Part shown: piece after piece, positions 35,647 to 45,830 of the stretch
Numbering within the stretch: position 1 is the first letter of the stretch
Layout: every line of letters starts with the position of its first letter
DNA from: Pinus tabuliformis
Lineage: Eukaryota; Streptophyta; Pinopsida; Pinales; Pinaceae
DNA length: 64,000 nt
Reading direction: 5' to 3'
Assembly (NCBI GenBank): GCA_031772625.1
Contig: CM062815.1
Span: 115,328,989-115,392,988, forward strand
Notes under the pieces: model-generated
The model's database searches: none
Seen by the model: the letters and a program-made list of their open reading frames with translations, nothing else
Told to the model about the DNA's origin: nothing
Position numbers and translations under genes: made by a program

Positions 35647-36338
35647 GCTCTTGTTACCTGTTCCTTTAGCGTGTGATCCAACATGTAGGACCAGTTGCAT
35701 GATTTTCCTTCATTGTCCAATTGGTCCAACGCGATCACCCAACTTTGTGGGAAGGTCTTCGTGCTCTCTTGGCCATACAAGCAATATGCAAAGATGACCA
35801 AGTACTGATATTTCTTCCGTAGTATATTCATCTTCTAAATCTGGTTGGGTATCATCCTGAACTTGGTTGGCTCCTTCACCCAGTTCTTCAAGATATCTCT
35901 GGAGTTGGCATTGTTGTTGGGTATGCTGAAGGGTGTCTCCATGGTGATCACTGGCTTTAGCAAGTGGTACATCCACTGATAGTCCTGTGCCCTGAAGGTA
36001 GCAATATTTGTCCCGCTAACATTGCCCAATACCATCGTCTCAGGATCAGTGTGCGAGACGATCCAATGTATCATGTTCATGCATGGGAACGTGGGATACC
36101 TGCATGCAATCCGGTACAAGCCAGACTTGTGAATGTTCACATAGACTTTGCGGTCTTCAAGATCTTCCCCAAATGTGCTTGAGAATGCATCATTGATCTC
36201 CTTCCATTTCAGCTTGATGTCTTTGTCTATGATCAGCTTGGTGTCTTTGTAAATCGGCAAACTCATAGACACTCGCTCAACTGCTTCTCCAGTTGCGCCT
36301 CCGTCGGTGTCCTTTGACCCTACTCTCTTGGAGGCCAT
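35647..36338 (-). pseudogene. unrecognised coiled-coil protein unit, copy A, 5' part
   Basis: Starts at the ATG at 36338 (MASKRVGSKDTDGGATGEAV), chosen because copy B has the same start and it lies about 40 nt inside exon 2. A helical region follows with SLPIYKDTKLIIDKDIKLKW, GLYRIACRYPTFPCMNMIHW and DYQWMYHLLKPVITMETPFS. It ends at the chromovirus target duplication. No known domain is recognised; the Met start, 5' intron and promoter-side arrays make it gene-like, though an accessory ORF of a retroelement is possible. Confidence 0.5.
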
Positions 36339-36379
36339 TGATCCTGAACTACTAAGAGGCAGACGAAAACCTACTATAC

Positions 36380-37181
36380 CTAGAGACATGGAGACATGCA
36401 TGGAAAGAAATTTGTCAGTTAAAACCAAAGCAAACTTGAGGAGTGACAGGCAACATACCGAGAAACTGGTGGCAAGGATTTCATAGTTTTCACTGGGAGG
36501 CCGGAAGACTGACTACTAGAATTGTGCAAAAGGCAGCCTAAACTATCAAGAGGCTCGTTGACTTCTAAAATTGCGCAATGCGCAATCCAGACTGGCCTGT
36601 TGAGTGCTAAGATTGCGCAATGCGCAATTTCAGCTAGTAAGTCATGTAGGCCAAGGGACTGCATTGCGCAATTTTCTGGGCCAACAGACATTGCCTCTCA
36701 GAATTGCACGAATAAATTTTGGAGGACATTGTCTGGCCACATTTGCACATTTTCTAGGAGGAAGGTAGAGCCTTCCCTCTCAGAATTGTGTAATGTTGTC
36801 CGGGCAAAGGTAGAGTTAGGGCTAAGGATGCCCAGACCCGCTGACGGGCAACTGAAAGCATATGAAGATGTGAATGAATGGCGAGACTGAGTATAAGCAA
36901 GAGTGAATGATCATGCATGCAAATAGTGAATGCAAGATTCAGAAAATGGAAAAACATGCATGTGTGTGAAATGAGTCATTGAACCGGCGACCGCCCATGC
37001 AAAACAGTGTCATGCATGCGATAACAATGAGATGCAAATGAAAACTGAAACGGTGCTTTTACGGGCTAACATGCATGTAAATGACAGCAAGAGTTCACAG
37101 AAATCAAGCAAAAAACACTCACACAAGCCAAAACACAAAAAGTGACAGAAATGCTGCAAAGGACAAGTAAAGCGGACTTAC
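36380..37181 (-). other. 5' UTR intron of unit copy A
   Basis: Donor TTTCTGG|GTAAGTCCGC at 37181 and acceptor ATGTCTCTAG|GTATAGTAGG at 36380 are both conserved in copy B (donor 43595, acceptor 42752). The start codon lies 42 nt after the acceptor. The intron is rich in GCATGCAT motifs and holds one of the two palindrome clusters (36513-36800). The splice assignment is inferred from sequence and conservation. Confidence 0.55.
36513..36800. promoter_or_regulatory. TTGCGCAA palindrome cluster inside the 5' intron, copy A
   Basis: Perfect TTGCGCAA at 36571, 36613 and 36664, plus decayed forms (TTGTGCAA, TTGCACGA, TTTGCACA) between them. Two of them occur as the double form ATTGCGCAATGCGCAAT. The core repeats every 40-50 bp. 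The same cluster is in copy B at 42845-43210. A role as transcription factor sites is inference. Confidence 0.5.
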
Positions 37182-37350
37182 CCAGAAATAGCTTAGATGG
37201 ATTTGCCGAAGACTCTTGGATGTGTTGTGGGATATCAAAGCTCTAAGATCGATGTGAATAATGAGCTCTGAATCGTCGAATAAATAAGTTTGAGTCTGAT
37301 GATGCGCATGCCACAAATCTAGGAAAAAGCGACACTTGGAGGAAAGTTTC
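37182..37350 (-). other. putative non-coding exon 1, copy A
   Basis: Segment upstream of the conserved donor, alike in copy B (43596-43765). No long open frame; transcription start unknown. Confidence 0.35.
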
Positions 37351-37539
37351 TAAAGTGATCTTTGCATGTAACCTCTAGCTGCTAAAAATAGATCCCTAAA
37401 ATATGGGGATGCATTTTGCATGTTTCTTTTTTTTGTTTTGGGAAAAAGAAGCCCATGCATGCAAGTCAAGTTTGCTGGGTCCTGAGTGGAACCGATCAAC
37501 TTGAAGGCACATGCAACAACCTGCTTGACTGATAGAGAA

Positions 37540-37800
37540 TTTTTCAATTTCTGGGAGGAGTTGGGATGGTCGTCCCAGAAGGGTTGCACAATTTCTAGAA
37601 GGAGCAGGTAGTTGTTGCCCAGAATTGCGCAATTTCTAGGCTGAGCTGCAGTGCTGGGCTAGATTGCGCAATTTTCTTGAGGAAGACTGTTTGACTACAT
37701 TGTGCAATTTCTCGGCCCAGCAGGTTGCCCAGTAGATTTGCACAATTTCTGGAGGGAAGGTTGGTTCCCCTCTAGAATTGCTCAATTTTCTAAGGGACCT
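37540..37800. promoter_or_regulatory. AATTGCGCAATTTCT repeat array upstream of copy A
   Basis: Six boxes of the form AATTGCGCAATTTCT(G/A)GG or one-base variants, beginning near 37583, 37625, 37664, 37700, 37737 and 37775, so about 36-42 bp apart. The core AATTGCGCAATT is a perfect 12-bp palindrome. The array lies about 250-450 bp upstream of putative exon 1. The spacer contains GGAGGAGC(A/T)GG-like sequence, so the whole is a degenerate tandem repeat of about 40 bp. Copy B has the better-preserved array. Confidence 0.6.
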
Positions 37801-38465
37801 TCTTAGGCAACAACTAGCTTAAGGCCGGAATGGTAGCCTATGAAAGGAGTGAAGCAAACAGACATGCATAGGCTACCAAGTCACTGAAAAACTGATGAAG
37901 CCTATGTACTTGACAGTGCAAGACATGTTGCTAGGATGGTTAGCAGGGAGGCTCCAAAACTAATCTCAGGAAAAAATTTGGAGGGTGATTGTAACCGCTA
38001 CAACCCTTGGTGACACACTGGTAGAACTCCAGCTCTCTGAATGGATCTTATTCATGAAAAACAAGTCTAACACCTCTGGAAGTATTGTTTAGTTCTTTGT
38101 TCATCTTGGTTTCCACACTTGCTTGATTGTAAGATGTAGCATCTACCAAGCTCTTGGTCAGTCAACACACATTACAATCCAAGCCAACATAGTTGTTTAG
38201 ATTGGGGATGAGGGGTATATTGGTGCACAATCTTTATGGTCGTAAGAGTTTTAGTTTCATCTTTGGTGTTGCTCAGTTGCCAGCAGTCCTGGATAGTACC
38301 CCGACGAAGTCACGTAGGAACACAAGCATTGCTCCACTGCCATCGAGCCTAGTCAGTACCCCAGCAAAGTTACTTGCATCACCTCTCTATGTAGGAAGCC
38401 TTTCTCTTCTTTCGCCTTATTCATTTTTCATTCTCATAACTGTGCATAACACTTATTCATTTCAG

Positions 38466-38749
38466 AGGTGGAAGAGGGATCCAGACTTATTGAGAGCAGA
38501 AGAGGTTGTTCCTTCAGAGAAGCAGTTTATATATACCTCTGACGTTCTTGTTAAGGTTTCCCCCTCACCTTACTCTACTTGACTGAGCTGACAAGGATTA
38601 ACCCAAATATAACTGACTAGAGTAGGTGACACTAGTTAGCATGCAAGCATTGTGTTTTCACCAAGGTTCACTTCGAACAGTATGTATTTTCCATTGATGT
38701 ATCATGGAATGAAGACAATAAGTTCTTCATGCAGAGGCAGGATGACAGA
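38466..38749 (+). pseudogene. possible two-exon fragment of an unknown gene
   Basis: Candidate exon 38466-38555 after acceptor TTATTCATTTCAG: RWKRDPDLLRAEEVVPSEKQ then FIYTSDVLVK. It ends at AAG|GTTTCC. A second candidate exon starts at 38666 after TTTTCACCAAG and reads VHFEQYVFSIDVSWNEDNKF in the same phase. The two join in phase 0 and read like real protein. No family recognised; donor and acceptor strength is moderate, so this is a weak call. Confidence 0.3.
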
Positions 38750-39301
38750 TAACCAAGTATTGATATCTGCACAAGTCCTCGTGTACTTTAACCAGCTTGT
38801 TTAAAGAGTTGCACATGGTTCCATGAAAAAATAACCTATGAACATAAACAAGAAAAAAAACCACAAAGCAAAGCAAAAACAGAAGTAAATGCATAAGAAA
38901 AGTGAGTAAGAAAACAAGAAAGGAAGCAAACAAACATGCAAAGTAAGAAGCAAACAAACCAAAAGAAAACACTACTCCTACTCCTAAGCTAACGGTACAT
39001 GGGTCTACTCACGTGAAGTGATACTTCCAATGTAGCCACCAGTGCATTGCTCAATCGATGTTGGTGAAGGTATGGTCTGTGAACAGCACGGATGTGCGAA
39101 CCAGCAAACATGAAATATATAACAACGAAGACAAACACACAATGAGTTTAAACGTGTCCACAGAACATAAGTGAGTGCAAGTGCATGACATGCAATCTAT
39201 GGACTTACCATGATGTTTGTGACACTACGTGCAGCGGTTGAGCATATGCATACTCTTGAATGTGACATGCAATAAAATGAAAGAAACAAAGACAACTTGA
39301 T

Positions 39302-39659
39302 TCATGCACGTGTGCTTGCTATGTAAGATTCCTCCAATGCATTAGCGATGGGATCGTGTAGTTCGAGAGGAGGAAGCATAATCTGTGTGTGAGATTGATC
39401 GTCAATGCATACAGATGAGTGATGAGGAGCCCCGAGTGTTTCAACAATTTCCTAATTGGAAGTGAAACCAACCTTAGGATAGCAAGGGCCTGACATAACC
39501 ATCATCTCGGACTGAAGTGCCTCGACAGTCTGCGGGGTTTCAACTTCGTCAACAGATAGATAATCATAAACAGGTAGCATTGAAAAATCAACTACGATAG
39601 AATCATTGTCGTGATCAATATGGGGGTACTGGGGGTACTCATACTGGTAACAAATCTTG
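39302..39659 (-). pseudogene. unrecognised coding remnant, minus strand
   Basis: Protein-like minus-strand sequence without a start codon: KICYQYEYPQYPHIDHDNDS, VETPQTVEALQSEMMVMSGP, and near its end IMLPPLELHDPIANALEESY. Composition is not random (Tyr/Pro/Asp-rich, then acidic). Downstream, donor-like ATG|GTAAGTCC at 39204 resembles the GTAAGTCC donor of the unit copies, and a possible 64-nt exon sits between TGTTCACAG and GTGAGTAG near 39075-39012. Function unknown. Confidence 0.3.
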
Positions 39660-39929
39660 GAATATGTGAACCATCTTGCCTACTGTATGCATCTCCAGGT
39701 ACACTGCTTGTATGGCTCGTATCGTCCTATCCATACTCGTTCTATCTGATAACCTATGCACCATCGACAAATCATTGTCAGTGTGGACTAGACCATAGAC
39801 ATATTGACCCATGCACCTAATGTAGCACTATATGCTAAGATTCACTCTTTACAAAGTCTCGCATTGGTGGCTCGCGCATCCTAACTCGTTAAGTCATGCT
39901 CTTGCCTCTGTTGCATCCAGGTCACTGGA

Positions 39930-42710
39930 GATAACATGCACATCATTGAGTGTGGCTATTAATGCATAGTGTCTACACTGATGATTGTGGCTATGCGCAT
40001 CAACTAAAGTACGAGTCTGCTCCAGTCGACTTGTCATTGAGTGTCCCAATAGCTGCATGTGCACACAACATCCATGCTTTTGAACACTTGTGCATGGGAA
40101 GCCTACAAACTAGTTATAAGCTGTGAGAGTTCTTCATAGTTCGGGATCTGACTCTGAATGCGTGCCTTGAAATCAACCGCTCTGGGCTTCATCATCTTAG
40201 GAAAGTGTAACGCAACTCCCTTGTATCTCATTGTCCATATTTTCATGCGGTCGACAATAGTATGAAAGTTTGATAGGATACATGCTCTCCTAGCACATTG
40301 TGACTACCAACTGTTGAGATGGAAAACTATCTTATGCATGGTACCAAATATCGAATACAATGCCTGCATGACTATCTCAAGGGACGATACTTCATACAAT
40401 ATCGCCTTCTGGAACTATGCTCGAGTGGATGTTGTAACCAGTTCTCCTCCCTACTTGGCTATCTATAACTCCTTAGCCATTCGCTCGTTCTCTGCTATCA
40501 AGAAGCGAACACTCGAGCTAGTGGCTTTGGCATATGCTCTGGTAGCATCGACCAATGCTATTGGATGCTTGCACACATCTGATGCGATCACTCATTCCTC
40601 AAACTACGTAGGAGATTTGTGGACATCTGGAGTAGACACTTTGCGTGATTCCACAACTCTATGTTACGACTCATCGAATGATATGTTGTGCATCTCTTCT
40701 TCCAAATTGTCTCCATGGATCACAGTATCTCCTTGGTCACTCAAGACTTGCTCTTCTTCCGGATCCAGTGAAGTCGGTGGGTCGACCTCTTAGTGGTAAG
40801 GCATGAGGTCGATGTCTTTCTCTAGCTCAGGCTGTTCTATCTCTGTATCCATATGCTCAAGTACTCGTTCAATTTCTTGAGTGAAGTCTTGCTCCTACGA
40901 TTTCTCACCTTGTCTACTTTGTGCGAGCTGCTCGGATGAGTCTACCACTTATATGGGCGCAGTTTCATCTATTTGTGCATGTTGCACCCCCTACTATGTT
41001 TGTCTCTATTGCGCTTCCTTCTCCTGTTTGCGCAGCTCATATTCCTTCCAGTGTTTCTCCTTAAACTCTTTGCAACTCCTTCACTGTTTCCTCCATCCTC
41101 TATTTTTCTCTTTGCCTTTGCACAGTCCTCTTATTGCATTGTTGCCTCTTTGCCTCTATCGCCAAATATTATTTCTCCACAAGTGGGTCTGCTCTGAACT
41201 TGCAGCTTTGTTCTTCCTCTGCACTATTGACAATCTTCCTCTTGCCATTTTTGTGTGTTGGTATGTTTACTTCTGCTACTGTTGCTGCTCGTGCTCTCTT
41301 GGATGTTGCTTCGCGCTCCTTCGCTAACCACTCCATAGCAATGCCGACCACTTCATTGGGCTTGGAGAAGCTGTGACAATATCTCCATGGGTCTTTCTTA
41401 GCCCAATGACACATGCCATGGATCCGCGAAAATTTCACTTTCGCTTAGTGATCCTTCACAAAGCAATGTGGATCATATAGATTGAAGCTTCTGGTGCCGA
41501 AAGTAAATTTTTTGAACTCTTCTGTCTTGACATCTACATGCTTGAGATTGCGTATCTTGTACAAACTGATCCACAATGGAAGAGTGGGCCAAGATGCCTT
41601 CTTCTTCTAGTGCAACCTAGTTGACAGCCCTACCGAGATGTGGTATGACACTTCTTGCATGACAAGCTTGTCCATGGAAAACTTTGGCAAAACATGCGGA
41701 GGCTTCTCCACGTTGTACATCCGTATGAAGGTGCCAAAAGGTGAGGCATACCAGTCTGTTATGTCAATCAGTGCCTCCATTTTTTCCTTCGACATGCAAA
41801 GTGGATCCTTCTCAAATATCATCTCGTACATCGGGGTGACAAAATGATCTAACAACTGTGCAATGACTCCGCGGAAGCTACATTCAGAAAACAGTTTACA
41901 ATAAGTGTTCACAGAGGTTTCCACTGATGTCCATGCCCACTTCAAGCCTAGGAATTGCTGACAGGCACAAATTACATCCAATATGTATGCAGACATGTAG
42001 ATTTTTGCTTGCTGACCTTTGGGTGGTTGTCTAGGTCCTGTTACCTATTCCTTTAGCCTGTGAGCCAGCATGTTGAACAAGTTGCATGCTTTGCCTTCAT
42101 TGGCCAGTTGGTTCAACGTTATCACCCAACTCTGCGGGGAGGTCTCCGTACAAGCGGCATATAAATATGACCAGGTACTAGCATGTCTTCCATAGTATTT
42201 TTGTCCTGTGAATCTGGTTGGGTGTCATCCTGAACTTGGCTAGCTCCTTCACCCAGTTCTTCAAGATATCCCTCGAGTTGGCATTGTTGCTGGGTATGCT
42301 TAAGGGTGTCTCCATGGTGATCATTGGCTTTGACAAGTGGTACATCTGTTGATAGTCCTGTGCCTTGAAGGTAGCAATCTCTATCTCGCTGACACTGCTC
42401 AATACCATCATCTTAGGATCAATGTACGAGATGATCCAATGTATCAGGTCTGTGCATGGGAACGTGGGATGCCTACATGCAATCTGGTACAAGCCAAGCA
42501 TGTGAATATTCACATAGACTTTGTGTCTTCAAGATCTTCCCAAAATATGCCTAAGAATGCATCATTAATCTCCTGCCATTTCAGCTTGATTTCTTTGTCT
42601 ACAATCAGCTTGGTGTTTTTGTAAATCGGCAAACTCATAGACACTCACTCAACTGCTTCTCCAGTTGCACTTGTGTCGGTGTCCTTTGACCCTGCTCTCT
42701 TGGAGGCCAT
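39930..42710 (-). pseudogene. unrecognised coiled-coil protein unit, copy B
   Basis: Paralogue of copy A without the chromovirus. It starts at the ATG at 42710 (MASKRAGSKDTD...) and runs through the point that is split in copy A without a gap. Then follow WYASPFGTFIRMYNVEKPPH (about 41755-41695) and HGMCHWAKKDPWRYCHSFSK (about 41425-41366), a Lys/Arg-rich stretch (AKEREATSKRARAATVAEVN) and a helical C-terminal part. Homology to copy A ends near 39930, so the C-terminus is lost or rearranged. More decayed than copy A, with many breaks. Function unknown. Confidence 0.5.
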
Positions 42711-42751
42711 TGATGCTGAATTGTTGAGAGACGAACAAACACCTACTATAC

Positions 42752-43595
42752 CTAGAGACATGGTAACATGCATGGCAAGCAATCTGTCAGTTAAAACCAA
42801 AGAAAACTTGAGGACTAACATGCAACATACTGGGAGACTGGTGGCAAGGATTGCGCAATTTTCACTGGGAGTCTGGGAGACTGGCTATCGGAACTACGCA
42901 AAAGGAAGCCTGGACTATCGGGGGGTTGGTTGAATATTAGAATTTCACAATGCGCAATCCAGACTAGCTTGTTGGGTGTTAAGATTGCATAATGCACAAT
43001 CCAGACTAGCCTTCTGGGTGCTGAGATTGCACAATGCGCAATTTCAGCTGGCAAGTCATGCATGCCCAGGGACTGCATTGCATAATTTTTTGGGCCAACA
43101 GACACTGCCTCTCAGAATTGCACAAAGAAAGTCTGGAGGACATTATCTGGCCATATTTGCACATTTTCTGGGAGGAAGGCAAAGCCTTCCCTCTCAGAAT
43201 TTCGCAATGTTGTCCGAGAAAAGGCAGAGTCTGGGCTAAGTTTGCCTAGACCCTCCGACGGGAGACTGAAAGCATATGAAGATGTGAACGCATGGTGAGA
43301 CTAAGTGTAAGTAGGAGTGAACGATCATGCATGCAAATAGTGAATGCAAGATTCAGAAAATAGAAAATCATGCATGTGTTTGAAATAAGTCGCTGAATCA
43401 GTGACCTTCCATGCAAAACAATGTCATGCATGCGACAATAGTGAGATGCAAAAGAAAACAGAAGCAATGCTTGTATTGGCTAACATGCATGTAAATGACA
43501 ACAAGCATTCACAAAAATCAAGGAGACAACACTCACACAAGACAAAACATAAAAGGCGACAGAAATGCTGCAAAAGACAAGTAAAGCGGACTTAC
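42752..43595 (-). other. 5' UTR intron of unit copy B
   Basis: Donor CGG|GTAAGTCCGC (43595) and acceptor CTCTAG|GTATAGTAGG (42752) match copy A exactly at the splice dinucleotides and beyond. 844 bp, holding the copy B intron palindrome cluster at its 3' half. Confidence 0.55.
42845..43210. promoter_or_regulatory. TTGCGCAA palindrome cluster inside the 5' intron, copy B
   Basis: Perfect TTGCGCAA at 42851; near-forms at about 42941, 42982 and 43024 (ATTGCACAATGCGCAATTT type), 41-42 bp apart, and again near 43073 and 43195. Parallel to 36513-36800 in copy A. Confidence 0.5.
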
Positions 43596-43944
43596 CCGGA
43601 AATAGTTGAGCTAGATATGCCAAAGACTCCTGGATGTACTGTGGGATGTCAGAGCACCAAGATCGATGTGAATAATGAGTTCCAAAACATCAAATAAATA
43701 AGTTTGAGGCCTATGACGCACATGCCACAAATCTAGGAAAAAGAGACACTTGGAGGAAAGTTTCTAAAATGATCTTTGCATGTAACCTCTAGCTGCTAAA
43801 AATAGATCCCTAAAATCTAGGGATTCTTTTTGCATGTTGTTTTTTTCTATTTCGGGAAAAATCAACCCATGCATGCAAGTCAAGTTTGCTAGGTCCCAGG
43901 TGGAACCGGTCAACCTAAAGGCACATGCAACAACCTACTTGACT

Positions 43945-44215
43945 GAGAGATAATTTTGCGCAATTTCTGGGAGGAGCTGGGCTGGCTGTCCCAGAGGGAT
44001 TGCGCAATTTCTGGTAGGAGCAGGTAACTGCTACCCAAAATTGCACAATTTCTGGGATGAGCTGCAGTGTTGGGCCAGATTATGCAATTTTCCCGAGGAA
44101 GGTTGTTTGACTGAATTGCGCAATTTCTGGGCCCAGTAGGCTGCCCAATAGATTTGCACAATTTCTGGAGGGAAGGTTGGCTCCCCTCTAGAATTGCGCA
44201 ATTTTCTGAGGGAGC
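43945..44215. promoter_or_regulatory. AATTGCGCAATTTCT repeat array upstream of copy B
   Basis: Seven boxes starting near 43956, 44000, 44041, 44081, 44116, 44154 and 44194, 35-44 bp apart (mean about 40 bp, near four helical turns). Four keep the perfect TTGCGCAA core; the others differ by one base or so. Each box is followed by TTCTGGG/TTTTC and a G-rich spacer. Confidence 0.65.
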
Positions 44216-44403
44216 TACTCAGCCAAGAACTAGCTTAAGGCCGGAATGGCAGCCTATGAAAGGAATGAAGCAAACTAACATGCACAGGCTGCCAAGTCAC
44301 TGAAAAACTGATGAAGCCTATGTACTTGACAGTGCAAGACATGTTGCTAGGATGGTTGGTAGGGAGGCTCCAAAATGAAGCTCAAGCAAAATTTTAGAGG
44401 GTG

Positions 44404-44420
44404 GTTGTAGCCACTACAAC
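44404..44420. other. dyad at the 5' end of unit copy B
   Basis: GTTGTAG-CCA-CTACAAC, a perfect 7-bp inverted repeat exactly where homology between copies A and B stops. Copy A has the decayed form GATTGTAACCGCTACAAC at 37987-38004. It may mark the true end of the duplicated unit. Confidence 0.5.
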
Positions 44421-44640
44421 ACTGCCACGATGTCTTAAACTCAAATATTTCTAATTTCATCTTTTTGTAAGCGTAATGGATCACATCACTCGGTTTGTCT
44501 CATTATGAAAAAAATTATTAGTTATTTAGATATTTAGAATAACATTTTTAAATTCTCTTAATTAATGCTACAAAGTAATTAGGCTAGGGTTTTTGTCGTC
44601 ATGCCTAAATAGATATGATAATTCTTAAATCGGTGATAGA
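44421..44640. other. short stretch between copy B and the Tekay-like element
   Basis: AT-rich, nothing recognised. Its last five bases, ATAGA, are the left target duplication of the element that follows. Confidence 0.5.
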
Positions 44641-45133
44641 TGTAACACTCTCCTCCCACATCCATCTAAGTAACCATGCCAACCAGGGTAAACATTAGAT
44701 GAGAGGCTAATATGATCAAATTCGACCTCCTATGTAACCTTAAGGACGTGGAATCGATGGAACATAACACACAGTCATCCAACATCATCAACAGGACCCT
44801 CAGGAGACAAGTCAGCCACTTAGACAACTTGTCATTGGGTCCCACCATTGTTTTGGATCTACTAGGCCATATTCACTCTCATTTTATGGGCAAGGGAATT
44901 CCTATGGCCTAAGAGATCCAGAACAGTAGTGGGACCCAGGGACAGGCTGTCTGAGTGGTTGACTTGTCTCCTGAGGGTTTTGTTGATGATGTTGGATGAC
45001 TGTATGTGTTGTTCTATTGATTCCACTTCCTTAAGGTTACATAGGAGGTCGAATATGATCATAGTAGCCTCTCATCTCATTTTTACCCCAGTTACCATGG
45101 TTACTTGGGTGGATGTGGGAGCAAGGTGTTCTA
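44641..45133. repeat. palindromic left terminus made of two LTR tails
   Basis: Left arm 44641-44896 is the reverse complement of the last ~255 bp of the 3' LTR and begins TGTAACAC, the complement of its terminus GTGTTACA. Right arm ~44902-45133 is the same LTR tail in normal orientation and leads into the primer site. Arms are about 88% alike by eye; only a few bases separate them. The mirrored 66-codon frames in the two arms are by-products of the repeat. Confidence 0.9.
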
Positions 45134-45135
45134 GA

Positions 45136-45152
45136 GTGGTATCAGAGCATGG
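45136..45152 (+). other. initiator-Met primer-binding site
   Basis: TGGTATCAGAGCATGG shortly after the LTR end at 45133. Confidence 0.85.
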
Positions 45153-45830
45153 TTGAAATCTTGGACTGGATGGGTGGTGGGTGTTGGTCATGCATGCATG
45201 TCAGTTCATGTGTGTCTCTTACACTTGGATTCCATGTGCTTATTGTATTGGCTTGATGATTGATTATGGTTGTAGTATGGTTGTTATGGAGAATTTGATA
45301 TTGATTTTGTGGAATGCATTTGTCATGAGTATGTGACTGGTTTCATATGGATTATACATCGCTCACATGTTTATTTTATGTCACCTACTTACATCCTTGT
45401 ACGTTAGGCTAAATTATTGAATATGTTGATTACATGTATCAGTCTTGTAGGTTTATTACAAGAATTGATCGCTTATGTTTGAATACATGCCTTTATGTGT
45501 ATGTGTAGTTGATTAGGCATTACTTATGCATGTTTTTGGTTGCACGTGGCAATGTGTACAATGGAGTAGTGGTTGTTGTCATGCATGAGGTCATAGCATG
45601 CATTGTTGATATGGCCTTGCATTGATTACTGGACCCTAACTAGAGTGATGTTTATGTGTCGATACATTTATTTGCATATGCCTATATGTTGTTAGGATTA
45701 TGTTATACATACATCGCACTGATTTGGTGATATTGCAGAAAAGGTATCCTCCCTGAGCTATACTAAGGTACATCAGTTTATTGTGATTTCGTTTATCTAA
45801 CATATTATGCATTTCTAGAAGAAATATCAA

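Larger units (their letters stand above)
38005..39929. other. region between unit copies A and B
   Basis: 1.9 kb between the 5' end of copy A and the truncated 3' end of copy B. It holds two weakly supported coding remnants, listed separately (plus 38466-38749; minus 39302-39659), and a minus-strand stretch of splice-like signals near 39011-39210. Nothing else is supported. Confidence 0.4.

Noticed and set aside
36500-36800. CRISPR-like array from the evenly spaced AATTGCGCAATT motifs
   Set aside because: Repeat cores are short palindromes in a diverged ~40-bp tandem repeat, spacers are similar to one another, and the context is eukaryotic.
44712-45062. Two similar 66-codon open frames on opposite strands
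   Set aside because: They are mirror images produced by the palindromic LTR tails and have no coding meaning.
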